DNA of 64,000 nucleotides from Pseudomonas sp. ATCC 13867 (GCF_000349845.1 NC_020829.1:248001-312000), one strand, 5' to 3'; numbered from the stretch's first letter, positions 9,688 to 19,207 are shown. Numbers and translations: made by a program. The notes: generated from the sequence alone by a model not told the origin.

Positions 9688-10041
9688 TCAGGGTTTGCGC
9701 CACTGGCCGTGGCTCTGGGTCTCGCAGAAGGGCTGGAGGATGCGCGCGTCGCTGGGCACCCCGTAGTAATGGATGTCCTGGCGATAGGGCATGCCCTGCA
9801 CCTGGGCGTTCTCGCAGACGCCGAAGGCCCCGCTCGGGCAGTGGTCGGCGTAGGTGACCTGGACTGTCTGGTCCTTCAACTGCGGCTGGCAGAAGCCATC
9901 GCGGAACAGCGTGGCGGGAATGCTGCGGTTCTGCTGGCAGACCTTCACGTCGAGGTTGGCCCCCTGGCTGTGCACCACACAGGCTTCGCCGTGGGCGAGC
10001 AACGGCAGGCAGGCGAAGGCCAAAGGAAGGAGTTGGCGCAT
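9688..10041 (-). CDS. Small secreted six-cysteine protein of unknown function
   Basis: A 117-residue product with the signal peptide MRQLLPLAFACLPLLAHG. The mature chain has six cysteines spaced through a roughly 100-residue domain, consistent with disulfide bonding in the periplasm. Segments include RDGFCQPQLKDQTVQVTYADHC and MPYRQDIHYYGVPSDARIL. I do not recognise the family. It is transcribed toward the first CobW-type gene and diverges from the second. Position inside the zinc/iron cluster suggests a metal-related role, but no Zur or Fur box is seen directly upstream. Confidence 0.6.
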   Translation of the reverse strand: MRQLLPLAFACLPLLAHGEACVVHSQGANLDVKVCQQNRSIPATLFRDGFCQPQLKDQTVQVTYADHCPSGAFGVCENAQVQGMPYRQDIHYYGVPSDARILQPFCETQSHGQWRKP

Positions 10042-10117
10042 GGTCGGTCCGGGGGTGCGTAAAGAAGTCGCGACTCTAGCGCTTTTCCCGACGAGCGTCA
10101 GGCGGCACCATGAGCGA

Positions 10118-11080
10118 ATGTTGAAGCAGATCCCGACTCATCTCATCGCCGGCCCCCTCGGGGCGGGCAAGACCAGCCTGTTGCATGACCTGCTGGCCCA
10201 GCGCCCGGCGGAGGAACGCTGGGCGGTGCTGGTCAACGAATTTGGCCAGGTCGGCCTGGATGCCGCGCTGCTCTGCCGCGACGAGGAGGGCATCGCCCTC
10301 GGCGAGGTCGCGGGCGGTTGCCTGTGCTGTGTCAACGGCGCGCCCTTCCAGGTCGGGCTGGGCCGGCTGTTGCGCAAGGCCAGGCCACAACGGTTGTTCA
10401 TCGAACCCTCCGGCCTCGGCCATCCGTCGCAGCTGCTGGCGCAACTGCGCGCCACGCCGTGGCAGGGCGTGCTGGCGGTCCAGCCGCTGGTCATGGTGCT
10501 GGACGCCGCGTCACTGGCGGCCGGACAGCCCTTGCCCGAGCCTCAGCGGGAGGCGCTGGAGCAGGCCGGGCTGATGCTGCTGAACAAGAGCGAAACCCTT
10601 GATGACGCGGCCCGCGCGCAGTTGCTGGTCGCTCTGCCGGCGCTGCCGGCGCGCTGGACCACGCAGGGCCGCCTGGCGCTTTCCGAGCTTCCCGCTTCGC
10701 CCCTGGAGGCGCCGGGGGCCGGGCTGCCCATCCTGCCGGCCAGCGTCGAAGCGGGCGTGCTGCTGCGTCGTGAGCAGCCACTGCGGCAGGTGCGCATCGA
10801 GGATGGGCGACAAGCGGTCGGCTGGCGTTTTCACCCGGACTGGCGCTTCCGCATTGCCGAGCTGGACGCCTGGCTTGCCGCGCTGCCCGGCCTGCTGCGG
10901 GCCAAGGCGGTGCTGCATGGTGAGGCCGGCTGGCTGGCGTGCAATCGTACCGAACGAACGGCGCCCTGGACGCCCAGTCCGTGGCGGCGTGACAGCCGGA
11001 TCGAGCTGATCCTGGCGGCGCAGGTCGATCCACAACCGCTCCACGATGCGCTTCTACGCTGCGCCATCGAGCCAGGATGA
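10118..11080 (+). CDS. Second CobW/COG0523 family GTPase
   Basis: A 320-residue G3E GTPase only distantly like its neighbour. Walker A is GPLGAGKTS (about 11-19), VNEFGQVGLD is the switch region, the metal motif is GGCLCC (about 66-71), and IEPSGLGHP follows. The guanine-specificity segment is NKSE. Length is shorter than the first copy because the acidic linker is reduced. It corresponds in position to the CobW gene next to tonB1 in P. aeruginosa. The ATG at 10118 is chosen because homology begins there; no strong Shine-Dalgarno precedes it. The client protein and metal are unknown. Confidence 0.82.
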   Translation: MLKQIPTHLIAGPLGAGKTSLLHDLLAQRPAEERWAVLVNEFGQVGLDAALLCRDEEGIALGEVAGGCLCCVNGAPFQVGLGRLLRKARPQRLFIEPSGLGHPSQLLAQLRATPWQGVLAVQPLVMVLDAASLAAGQPLPEPQREALEQAGLMLLNKSETLDDAARAQLLVALPALPARWTTQGRLALSELPASPLEAPGAGLPILPASVEAGVLLRREQPLRQVRIEDGRQAVGWRFHPDWRFRIAELDAWLAALPGLLRAKAVLHGEAGWLACNRTERTAPWTPSPWRRDSRIELILAAQVDPQPLHDALLRCAIEPG

Positions 11081-11111
11081 CGGACGAGGTTGCCCTCGCG
11101 GGCCTGGTGAA

Positions 11112-11126
11112 TGATAATAATTATCA
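11112..11126. promoter_or_regulatory. Fur box upstream of tonB1
   Basis: TGATAAT-A-ATTATCA is a perfect 7-1-7 palindrome, the classical core of the Fur operator. It lies 39 bp upstream of the tonB start and fits the known iron repression of Pseudomonas tonB1. Confidence 0.88.
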
Positions 11127-11165
11127 GAAGATACTGCTTCGTGAACTCTTTCCGCAGGCTTTCTC

Positions 11166-12194
11166 ATGTCGTTACCCCAACCGCGCGAAGCGGCTGACGC
11201 CAGTCTAGCCGTGTCCGCCGAGGACCAACTGTCCTCTGCCGCCACGGCGGAAGACAGTGCCGTACTGCCCAGCGTGAACGCCCAGCGCGTCAACGAGGCC
11301 AACCTGCGTCTGGTCAGCTGCGAGGGGGAGCGCCGGGACACGGAGGTGGTTCCCGAAGAGGTGCTGATCCCCTACGCCGTTCCCGTGGAAGGCGTGGAAG
11401 AGGGCGAAGAGCCGCCGCGCCGGAGCGGCTGGTGGAAGTCCTCGGGTCTGGCGATCGGCCTGCATGCGGCGATCGTTGCCGGGCTGGTCTGGGTCGTGCC
11501 CTCGCCGGCGGAGCTGAACCTGGGCCAGGGCGAGATGCCCAAGGCGATGCAGGTCAGCGTCGTCACCCTGCCGCCCAAGCCTGAGCCGGTGCAGCAACCG
11601 CCGGCCGCCGCGCCGGTCCCGACGCCGCCTGAACCGGAGCCGCCCAAGCCGGTCGAGCCGCCCAAACCGGTGGAAAAGCCCAAGCCGAAACCCAAGCCGG
11701 TGGAAAAGGCCGTCCCCAAGGTCGCGCCCAAGCCCAAACCGAAACCCAAGCCCGAGCCTGATCCGGAACCGGCGCAGGAAACCTCCGCGGCGCCGACCCC
11801 GGCAGCACCGCCGCCGCCTGCCGCGCCGACCGTCGGCCAGTCCACGCCGGGCGCGCAGTCGGCGCCGACCGGCTCTCAAGGCCCGGCAGGCCTGCCGACC
11901 GGCAGCCTCAACGACAGCGACATCAAGCCGCTGCGCATGGACCCGCCGAGCTACCCGCGGATCGCCCAGGCGAAGCAGATCGAAGGGCACGTGAAGGTGC
12001 TGTTCACCATCACCAGCGCCGGGCGGATCACCGACATCCAGTTCCTCGAGTCGACGCCGCCGCGCGTCTTCGAGCGCAGCGTGCGCGACGCGATGGAGAG
12101 ATGGCGCTTCGAACCCCGCTCGCTGGGCGGCCGGATCGTGGCCCGCCAGGCGACCAAGGTGTTCAATTTCGAGCTGAAGAAAGCCCGTCGCTGA
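11166..12194 (+). CDS. tonB1: TonB1 energy-transducing protein
   Basis: A 342-residue protein, the same length as P. aeruginosa TonB1. It couples the ExbB/ExbD proton channel to outer-membrane siderophore and heme receptors. It has the long cytoplasmic N-terminal extension peculiar to Pseudomonas (about 1-92) and one membrane anchor, SGLAIGLHAAIVAGLVWVV (about 94-112). A Pro/Lys/Glu-rich periplasmic spacer follows (about 137-225), then the C-terminal domain with YPRIAQAKQIEGHVKVLF. No exbBD is adjacent. A perfect Fur box precedes the gene. Confidence 0.94.
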   Translation: MSLPQPREAADASLAVSAEDQLSSAATAEDSAVLPSVNAQRVNEANLRLVSCEGERRDTEVVPEEVLIPYAVPVEGVEEGEEPPRRSGWWKSSGLAIGLHAAIVAGLVWVVPSPAELNLGQGEMPKAMQVSVVTLPPKPEPVQQPPAAAPVPTPPEPEPPKPVEPPKPVEKPKPKPKPVEKAVPKVAPKPKPKPKPEPDPEPAQETSAAPTPAAPPPPAAPTVGQSTPGAQSAPTGSQGPAGLPTGSLNDSDIKPLRMDPPSYPRIAQAKQIEGHVKVLFTITSAGRITDIQFLESTPPRVFERSVRDAMERWRFEPRSLGGRIVARQATKVFNFELKKARR

Positions 12195-12207
12195 GACCTT
12201 TCGCCCC

Positions 12208-12243
12208 CAACGAAAAATGCGCCTCCAGGCGCGTTTTTCGTTG
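12208..12243. terminator. Bidirectional intrinsic terminator between tonB1 and the convergent gene
   Basis: A near-perfect hairpin runs from CAACGAAAAATGCGCCT to AGGCGCGTTTTTCGTTG with a 2-base apex. A-rich and T-rich stem ends let it work in both directions. It serves tonB1 (+) and probably the gene ending at 12295 (-). Confidence 0.85.
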
Positions 12244-12294
12244 GCTGTAATCGGACATGGGCGATGTTCGGGGGGCTCTTGTGGGGGAGCGGAT

Positions 12295-12804
12295 TCATTC
12301 CTCGGGGAACAGTTCGGCCTTCAGTAATTCCAGCGCCTCCCGCAGCCCACCGACGGCGATCTGCGCCGGCACCCCGAGCATCAGGTTCAGCGGCAGGTCG
12401 AAAGCCTCCACCTGGTTGCCGTCGCGGTCACGGCCCGGCTCGGCGCCTTGCCACTCGCGCGGCAGGCGTTCGGTACAGCTCCCGCCCGCGTCGATATAGC
12501 CGTACAGCGGCTTGCCCAGGGCGGCGGCATAACCCAGCTCGAAGGCCGTGCCGCTGTCCGGCTCGGCGCCACGGAAGGGGTTGAGGTTGGCGACCAGCGC
12601 ATCGGCCTCTGCGATCAGCGCGAGGTTGGCCTGGTAGATCCACAACGCCTGCTCGCGGGGCCGGTCGATTCCCTCGGGCACCGAGTGGTCCAGCGGGTAC
12701 AAGCCCAGCAGGCCGAACTCGGCGCACAGGGCCTTGAGTCGTTCACCCTGCTCGAAGGCGTCGGGGCGGAACACGTCGGGGCCGGCGAGGTAGATCTTGA
12801 GCAT
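12295..12804 (-). CDS. Nucleoside 2-deoxyribosyltransferase-like protein
   Basis: A 169-residue protein of the nucleoside 2-deoxyribosyltransferase superfamily. The N-terminal strand and loop is KIYLAGPDVFRPDA. The substrate-binding acidic segment is ADALVANLNPFRGAEPDSGTAFELGY, with the Asp and Glu typical of the family's active site. Members exchange bases on deoxyribonucleosides or hydrolyse nucleoside phosphates; the exact reaction cannot be told. The ATG at 12804 is chosen because the family motif begins directly after it; the frame extends to 13407 only as a shadow of chaA. It starts 2 bp past the chaA stop, so the two are probably co-transcribed. Confidence 0.82.
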   Translation of the reverse strand: MLKIYLAGPDVFRPDAFEQGERLKALCAEFGLLGLYPLDHSVPEGIDRPREQALWIYQANLALIAEADALVANLNPFRGAEPDSGTAFELGYAAALGKPLYGYIDAGGSCTERLPREWQGAEPGRDRDGNQVEAFDLPLNLMLGVPAQIAVGGLREALELLKAELFPEE

Positions 12805-12806
12805 GG

Positions 12807-13889
12807 TCAGAGTCCCATCAGCGACAACATCAGGAAGGTGGCGAACAGCACGAAATGGGTCATGCCTTCGATGGCGTTGGTCTTGCCGTCGTGCAGGTTG
12901 AAGCCGGCGACCATCAGGGTGATGAACATCATGCCGGTCTGCAGCGGGGTCATTGCCATCTGGATCGGCTGGCCCTTGAACAGCGCCAGGGCCTCGATCA
13001 CCGGCACGGTGAGGATGACCGTGGACAGCGAAGCACCCAGGGCGATGTTGACCACTGGCTGCATGCGGTTGGCCAGCGCGGCGCGCAGGGCGGTGAGGAT
13101 TTCCGGGCTGGCGGAGATCGCCGCCACCAGCAGCGCCGGGACGATCGGCGGCACGCCGCTGCCTTGCAGGCCGACGTCCAGGGCCTTGGACATCACCTCG
13201 GCCAGCGCGCCGATCAGCACCACGCCGGCCACCAGCAGCAGGATCGACCGCCGGCTGTCGCCGGGGGCCGCATGGGCCGTGTGCTGCTCGCCGTGGGCGG
13301 CGTAGTTGTAGCTGAAGAAGTAGCTGTGCTGGCCGGTCTGCATGCGCAGGAACAGGGCGTAGAGCATCACCATGCAGCCGATGGTGAACATCGAGTAGAG
13401 CTTCCACTGCTCGGCGGGGATCAGCTCCGGCACTACCATGGAGATACCCACGGCGGTGAGGATCATGGTCACGTAGGTCTTGCCCGAGTCGTCGTTGTAC
13501 GACTGCTCGCCGTGCTTGAGGCCGCCGAGCAGCGCGGCCAGGCCGAGGATGCCGTTCATGTCCAGCATCACCGCGGCATAGATGGTGTCGCGGGCCAGCG
13601 TCGGCGAGTGGTTGTGGCCCATCATGATCGCCAGGATCACCACCTCCACCAGCACCGCCGCCAGGGTCAGGATCATGGTGCCGTAGGGTTCGCCGACCTT
13701 CTCCGCGAGGATTTCGGCGTGGTGCGCGACGCGCAGCGAGACGCCGATGATCACCGCCAGCAGGACGCTGGCGGTGATTCCGGCAAGCAGCTTGCCGCCG
13801 CTCAGCAGACCGTGTTCCAGCGGGTACACCGCCAGCGCCACCAGCAGGGCGAGAATGAGGAGTTTTTCGTCTTTGAGCGCGCGCAGCAT
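12807..13889 (-). CDS. chaA: Calcium/sodium:proton antiporter (ChaA family)
   Basis: A 360-residue CaCA-type antiporter with about eleven membrane helices. The two alpha-repeats are visible: GEPYGTMILTLAAVLVEVVILAIMM (about 66-90) and AISASPEILTALRAALANRMQPVVNIALGASLST (about 256-289). Both keep the acidic residues that bind the cation. A hydrophilic His-rich loop (HGEQHTAHAAPGD, about 200-212) lies mid-protein. The family expels Ca2+, Na+ or K+ in exchange for protons at alkaline pH. The ATG at 13889 gives MLRALKDEK. Confidence 0.88.
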   Translation of the reverse strand: MLRALKDEKLLILALLVALAVYPLEHGLLSGGKLLAGITASVLLAVIIGVSLRVAHHAEILAEKVGEPYGTMILTLAAVLVEVVILAIMMGHNHSPTLARDTIYAAVMLDMNGILGLAALLGGLKHGEQSYNDDSGKTYVTMILTAVGISMVVPELIPAEQWKLYSMFTIGCMVMLYALFLRMQTGQHSYFFSYNYAAHGEQHTAHAAPGDSRRSILLLVAGVVLIGALAEVMSKALDVGLQGSGVPPIVPALLVAAISASPEILTALRAALANRMQPVVNIALGASLSTVILTVPVIEALALFKGQPIQMAMTPLQTGMMFITLMVAGFNLHDGKTNAIEGMTHFVLFATFLMLSLMGL

Positions 13890-14058
13890 CGAGGACTGTC
13901 CATTTCCGGTAAGAGCGAGTGGGCCATCTTAGGCAATGCCCGGAGGGCGTACCAGCGAGCGGCCGACGAGATTCGCACGCAGGCCACGGCGCCCCTCATC
14001 GGCCTGTTGGCCTGCACGCTTCGCGGACCGTGCGATACTTTCCGCGACCGCCCGATAA

Positions 14059-15021
<963 letters not shown>

Positions 15022-15069
15022 CGCGTGACGCCCTCTTCCTTCCGGGAGAGGGCGATCGGCTTGGCCGTC

Positions 15070-16713
15070 TCAGGGCGCCGCTGTCGATGCCGTCAGCGCG
15101 GCGGGGAAATCCGGGTGGTAGATGGCCGCCCTCGGCACATCGAGTATCCCGGTCTTGCGCAACTTGCCCAGCACTCGCGCATTGGCCTCGCACAGGCGCA
15201 CCTCGATGCCGCGCCGCTGAAGATCCTCGATCACCTCCTGCAGGGTCTGCAGGCCGGTGATGTCCATGAACGGCACGCGGCGCAGGCGGATGATCAGCAC
15301 CTTCGGGTCGGTATGGGTCTGGGCCAGGGCGCGCTCGAAGGTTTCCGCCGCGCCGAAGAACAGCGGCCCTTCGATGCTGTATACCAGTACGCCCGGCGGC
15401 AGTTCGGCGAGGCCGCGGCCTCGCAGTTCCACCTCCAGCTCGGTGCCTTCGTCGGCATGTACCTCCACCGACGACGCCATGCGCCGCAGGAAGTGCAGCA
15501 TGGCGAGGATTACGCCGATGTTCACCGCGATCACCAGGTCGCTGAACACGGTGAGCCCGAAGGTGATCAGCAGGATCGCCACGTCGGCGCGCGGCGCGCG
15601 CTTGACCATGAACAGGAAGTGCCGCGCCTCGCTCATGTTCCAGGCCACCACGAAGAGGATCGCCGCCAGCGCGCAGAGCGGAATGTTCGACGCCAGCGGG
15701 GCGAGGAACAGCAGGATCAGCACCAGGGTCGCCGCGTGGGTGACGCCGGCCAGCGGGCTGTTGCCGCCGTTGCGGATGTTGGTGGCGGTCCGCGCGATGG
15801 CGCCGGTGGCGGCGATGCCGCCGAACAGCGGGGTGACCAGGTTGGCGATGCCCTGGCCGATCAGCTCCTGGTTGGAGTCATGGCGGGTGCCGGCCATGCC
15901 GTCGGCGACCACTGCCGAGAGCAGCGATTCGATGGCGCCGAGCATGGCGATGGCGAAGGCCGGGCCGATCAGTTCCAGCACGCGCGGCAGCGTCACCTCC
16001 GGCAGGCTGAAGCTCGGCAGGCCCTGGGGAATGCCGCCGAAGGCGCTGCCGATGGTGGCCACGCCGTCGAAGTGGAACAGCGACTGGATGGCCGTCACCA
16101 CCACCATCGCCACCAGCGGCCCCGGCACCCGGCGCAAGGCGGCGATGCGCGGGGCGAACAGCACCAGCGCCAGGCTCAGCAGCGCCAGCAGGGTGGTTGC
16201 GACGTGCAGTTGCGGCAGCGCCTGCAGCAGGTGCCAGACCTTCTGGTGGAAGTGCTCGCCGTTGACGGCGGGCAGGCCGAAGAAGTCTTTCCACTGGCCG
16301 ACCCAGATGATCACCCCGATGCCGGCGGTGAAGCCGACGATCACCGGCGCCGGGATGAAGCGGATGATCGTGCCGAGCCGGCTCACCCCCAGCAGCACGA
16401 GGATGGCGCCGGCCATCAGCGTGGCGATCTGCAGCCCGTCGATGCCGTACTTGGCGGTGATCCCGGCGAGGATGACGATGAAGGCGCCGGTGGGGCCTGC
16501 GATCTGCACCCGGCTGCCGCCCAGCAACGACACCAGCGCGCCGGCGAAGATCGCCGTGTAGATACCCTGTTCCGGCTTCACTCCACTGGCGATGGCGAAG
16601 GCCATCGCCAGTGGCAGCGCCACCACCCCGACGATCACCCCGGCCACCAGGTTGCGCGTCCAATGCTCATGGCCGAACAGTCCGGCCTTCCAGGCGTCTC
16701 GCAGGGCGATCAT
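15070..16713 (-). CDS. SulP family anion permease with STAS domain
   Basis: A 547-residue SLC26/SulP transporter. The membrane domain (about 1-400) begins NLVAGVIVGVVALPLAMAFAIASG and contains AGPTGAFIVILAGI, FTAGIGVIIWVGQ and GIAATGAIARTATNIRNGG. A C-terminal STAS domain (about 430-540) includes PKVLIIRLRRVPFMDITGLQTL. SulP members carry sulfate, bicarbonate or dicarboxylates, and the substrate here is not determined. The ATG at 16713 (MIALRDAWKAG) is chosen because the conserved N-terminus starts there. The upstream extension to 16986 has no homology. Confidence 0.86.
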   Translation of the reverse strand: MIALRDAWKAGLFGHEHWTRNLVAGVIVGVVALPLAMAFAIASGVKPEQGIYTAIFAGALVSLLGGSRVQIAGPTGAFIVILAGITAKYGIDGLQIATLMAGAILVLLGVSRLGTIIRFIPAPVIVGFTAGIGVIIWVGQWKDFFGLPAVNGEHFHQKVWHLLQALPQLHVATTLLALLSLALVLFAPRIAALRRVPGPLVAMVVVTAIQSLFHFDGVATIGSAFGGIPQGLPSFSLPEVTLPRVLELIGPAFAIAMLGAIESLLSAVVADGMAGTRHDSNQELIGQGIANLVTPLFGGIAATGAIARTATNIRNGGNSPLAGVTHAATLVLILLFLAPLASNIPLCALAAILFVVAWNMSEARHFLFMVKRAPRADVAILLITFGLTVFSDLVIAVNIGVILAMLHFLRRMASSVEVHADEGTELEVELRGRGLAELPPGVLVYSIEGPLFFGAAETFERALAQTHTDPKVLIIRLRRVPFMDITGLQTLQEVIEDLQRRGIEVRLCEANARVLGKLRKTGILDVPRAAIYHPDFPAALTASTAAP

Positions 16714-16915
16714 CGCGGTCTCCGACAGGGTACTGGTTGGGAATAGTAACAGGGCGGCACGGGGTCGGGCGCTGGCGCAGATCATGGCCGCGGCATGCTG
16801 TCGCAGGCAGGATGAGGTGAACAGAATATTGCACAATGCTGATGGTGCCTGGCGAGCCACAGGGTTCTGGAGTGGTTGTTTACAGGCGCTCATAGCCATG
16901 ATCGACATCGTCGAT

Positions 16916-16941
16916 TTGCCAATCGGCCCCGAAATTGGCAA
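16916..16941. promoter_or_regulatory. Inverted repeat TTGCCAAT-N10-ATTGGCAA with overlapping TATAGT
   Basis: A perfect 8-bp inverted repeat with arm centres 18 bp apart lies in the SulP/mdtJ divergent gap. A TATAGT hexamer (16942-16947) follows at once. The arrangement suggests an operator overlapping a rightward promoter for the mdtJI leader. TTGCCA to TATAGT spacing is 20 bp, longer than ideal, so the exact promoter is uncertain. Confidence 0.45.
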
Positions 16942-16954
16942 TATAGTGTGCATT

Positions 16955-17032
16955 ATGTTGAACGTTAAGACTTTGCCTCTCCCCACTTCCCGCCTGGTTT
17001 CGCGCGAGCGTCACTGGACCGGCGACCTCTAG
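16955..17032 (+). CDS. Possible 25-codon leader ORF upstream of mdtJI
   Basis: ATG at 16955 opens 25 codons (MLNVKTLPLPTSRLVSRE..., ending TGDL) and stops 146 bp before mdtJ. The start lies 8 bp after a TATAGT hexamer, so the transcript would be nearly leaderless here, and no Shine-Dalgarno is visible. In E. coli the mdtJI genes are preceded by the leader ORF mdtU, reported to sense polyamines. By position this ORF could play the same part, but sequence similarity to MdtU is not claimed. Confidence 0.3.
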   Translation: MLNVKTLPLPTSRLVSRERHWTGDL

Positions 17033-17057
17033 CCCCTCCCAACGGCAGCTACCTGTT

Positions 17058-17103
17058 GGTGGCGCCAAGCGCGGCGACCTTCGCCGCCCGAGTCGGCGCC
17101 ACC
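17058..17103 (+). promoter_or_regulatory. Two-tier stem-loop in the mdtJI leader
   Basis: An outer 9-bp stem, GGTGGCGCC/GGCGCCACC, encloses an inner 7-bp stem, GCGGCGA/TCGCCGC, with a CCT loop. Both are perfect. There is no T-run, so it is not an intrinsic terminator. It lies 75 bp before mdtJ, between the leader ORF and the gene, where it could act in attenuation or mRNA stability. It does not match guanidine or manganese riboswitch consensus features that I can recall. Confidence 0.45.
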
Positions 17104-17178
17104 GAACCCGAACCGAAAACCGCCGCAAGGATGCTCTTAGCGAGACTGCGCGCGGCCGCCCGTGGGAGGGCTTGTACC

Positions 17179-17538
17179 ATGCGTTCCTGGATCTATCTGT
17201 TCGCCGCCATCGGCTTCGAAGTCGTTGGCACCACCTCGATGAAACTTACCCATGCGTTGTACCCGGTTGCGGGTCTGCTGCTGATGTACGTCATGGTTGG
17301 CCTGTCGTACTACTTCCTCGCCCTGGCCATCAAGCATGTGCCGGTGGGCGTGGCCTACGCCCTGTGGGAAGGCATCGGCATCGTGCTGATCACCCTGGTC
17401 AGCGCTGCCTGGCTGGGCGAGAACCTGACCCTGGAGAAGGGGCTGGGCCTGGCCGTGATGATCGCCGGCATCCTGCTGGTGAAGTCCGGTACCCGCAAGG
17501 GCGAGCCTGAGGCCGGCAGGGAGGCTGCCACATGCTGA
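17179..17538 (+). CDS. mdtJ: SMR-family spermidine/drug exporter subunit MdtJ
   Basis: A 119-residue four-helix small multidrug resistance protein. The conserved membrane glutamate is in [12 protein letters not shown] (about residue 13). [20 protein letters not shown] is nearly identical in pattern to E. coli MdtJ, as is the ending [10 protein letters not shown]. MdtJ and MdtI form a heterodimer that exports spermidine in E. coli. Start ATG 17179 is preceded by GGGAGGG. The gene overlaps mdtI by 7 bp, giving a translationally coupled pair. The 465-bp divergent gap with the SulP gene holds the inverted repeat, leader ORF and stem-loop described separately. Confidence 0.88.
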   Translation: MRSWIYLFAAIGFEVVGTTSMKLTHALYPVAGLLLMYVMVGLSYYFLALAIKHVPVGVAYALWEGIGIVLITLVSAAWLGENLTLEKGLGLAVMIAGILLVKSGTRKGEPEAGREAATC

Positions 17539-17861
17539 ACCATGAGCTGATTCCGATGGCCTGGCTGGGCCTCGCCATTGTCCTGGAAGTGATCGCCAAC
17601 CTGCTGCTGAAGTATTCCGACGGCTTTCGCAAGCGCGCCCTGGGCGTCTTCTCGATTCTCTGTGTGCTGGGCGCCTTCACCGCGCTGTCGCAGGCGGTGC
17701 GCGGCATCGAGCTGTCGGTGGCCTACGCGGTGTGGGGCGGCTTCGGCATCCTCGCCACCGTGGCGATGGGCTGGGCCCTGTTCGGCCAGCGCCTGGCGTG
17801 GCGTGGCTGGGTCGGCCTGACGATGCTGGTGCTGGGCATGGGCTTGCTGAAGCTGGCCTGA
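17532..17861 (+). CDS. mdtI: SMR-family spermidine/drug exporter subunit MdtI
   Basis: A 109-residue four-helix SMR subunit. [23 protein letters not shown] carries the proton-coupled glutamate. [22 protein letters not shown] and the ending GLLKLA follow E. coli MdtI closely. It partners with MdtJ encoded just upstream, and the ATG at 17532 lies inside the mdtJ 3' end. An intrinsic terminator follows 20 bp after the stop, so the operon ends here. Confidence 0.88.
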   Translation: MLNHELIPMAWLGLAIVLEVIANLLLKYSDGFRKRALGVFSILCVLGAFTALSQAVRGIELSVAYAVWGGFGILATVAMGWALFGQRLAWRGWVGLTMLVLGMGLLKLA

Positions 17862-17881
17862 TGTCGCCGGCGTGACGCACG

Positions 17882-17916
17882 GGCGGAGTCTCCGAAAGGG
17901 AGGGCTCCGCCTTTTT
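17882..17916 (+). terminator. Intrinsic terminator of mdtJI
   Basis: GGCGGAG...CTCCGCC forms the base of a hairpin with further internal CTCC/GGGAG pairing and is followed by TTTTT. Confidence 0.85.
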
Positions 17917-18211
17917 CATGGGCGTCGTCCCGCGCCGATTCATTCCGGCCCGAGGGAAGCAAGAGACGCCCGCCCTGTGCGATAAGGTTATAACCCCGGC
18001 GCCGGGCGGCGAGACGGGGGTGAACTATAGTGAGCGGTGTCCGTGGGGCGGAAGAGCGATCCGCCGCGCGCCATGACATGGGACGGAGTCCGTGGACGTG
18101 GGGTGGGCGGCACTCGGGGGTGTGGGCGGTAGAGTCCGTGCGACGTTGCTTGCGGGGTGGCGGAGATTCCGCCGCTCTGGCTTATCGGTCTCTTGCTGGC
18201 GGGTTTCTCGA
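17917..18211. other. Intergenic region before the ATP-grasp gene
   Basis: About 295 bp without a supported gene. A TATAGT hexamer near 18027 (in GAACTATAGTGAGCG) is a possible -10 element for the downstream gene. I see no repeat or RNA family here. Confidence 0.3.
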
Positions 18212-19207
18212 TTGAACATACAGTCTGCCCCGTGTGACGCTCCGACCTATCTCATGACCGCTATTGGCTCGTTCTCCGCCGAAGCGGTCATCACCTCGCT
18301 CCGTCGCGACCCGCAGGCCCGGGTCGTGGGCGTCAGTTCCCTGCCCCGGGAATGGAACGCCAGCTCGCCCTTGCTGGACGCGTTCCACCGGGTGCCCGCC
18401 GCGCGGGACGTTCTTTCCTATGTCGGCCGTGTGCTGGACATCTGCGAAACCGAGCGGGTCACCCATGTGCTGCCGCTCATCGACCCCGAGGTCGATGCGT
18501 TCACGCGGCACCAGGAAGCGTTCTCCAGTCGCGGCATCACGCTGTGCATGGCGCCCGCCGAAACCGTGTACATCAGTCGGGACAAGTGGCTCGTCTTCGA
18601 GGCGTTTCGGGACAATCCGGACATTCGTCCCATCCCGACCTGGAAGATGGAAGATTCCGCCGTGGAAGACCTGGCCTTTCCGTTGCTCGCCAAACCGCGC
18701 GACGGCCGCAACAGCGAGGGCCTGGTGCGGATCTACGACGGGGAGGACCTGCGCCACTTCCGCAAGAAGCTGAAGGATCGCGAGTACGTCGTGCAGCCGC
18801 TGCTCGATGGCGACGTGTGCGTCGTGGATATCGTGCGACAGCGCGAGACGGGGCAGTGGGCGGGCATCGCCCGCCAGGAGCTGGTGCGAACCCCCAATGG
18901 CGCCGGCCTGACCGTGAGGATGCTGAACGACCCGTTGCTGGTCGATGCGGCAGGCCAGATCGCGCGGACCCTGGACGCCAATGGCTGCATCAACATCGAG
19001 TTTCTGGTGCAGGACGGCACGTCACAACTGATGGACATCAACCCCCGCTTCTCCGGAGGGATCGTCTTCAGTCATCTTTCCGGCTACGACATGGTGAGCA
19101 ACCACCTGCGCTGCTTCTCCGGGTCGATGCTCGACGAGCCCGTTGCACCCATTCCGGCCATCCATGCCCGGCATTATGTGGAGGTCACCTTCACGGACCC
19201 TCAGTGA
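18212..19207 (+). CDS. Orphan ATP-grasp carboxylate-amine ligase-like protein
   Basis: A 331-residue CarB-like ATP-grasp enzyme. The N-terminal domain begins TYLMTAIGSFSAEAVITSLRRD. ATP-binding segments include FPLLAKPRDGRNSEG (about 150-164) and YVVQPLLDGDVCVVDIV. The Mg-binding core is INIEFLVQDGTSQLMDINPRFSGG (about 263-286) with the expected Glu and Asn. Such enzymes ligate a carboxylate to an amine through an acylphosphate. No partner biosynthetic gene is adjacent, so the substrate is unknown. The TTG at 18212 is preferred to ATG 18254, which would cut off the first strand; the weak ribosome site leaves the start uncertain. Confidence 0.7.
   Translation: MNIQSAPCDAPTYLMTAIGSFSAEAVITSLRRDPQARVVGVSSLPREWNASSPLLDAFHRVPAARDVLSYVGRVLDICETERVTHVLPLIDPEVDAFTRHQEAFSSRGITLCMAPAETVYISRDKWLVFEAFRDNPDIRPIPTWKMEDSAVEDLAFPLLAKPRDGRNSEGLVRIYDGEDLRHFRKKLKDREYVVQPLLDGDVCVVDIVRQRETGQWAGIARQELVRTPNGAGLTVRMLNDPLLVDAAGQIARTLDANGCINIEFLVQDGTSQLMDINPRFSGGIVFSHLSGYDMVSNHLRCFSGSMLDEPVAPIPAIHARHYVEVTFTDPQ

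Noticed and set aside
16980..17178. Guanidine or manganese riboswitch upstream of the SMR genes
   Set aside because: The characteristic ykkC and yybP-ykoY sequence blocks are absent, and the genes are MdtJI-like rather than Gdx-like.
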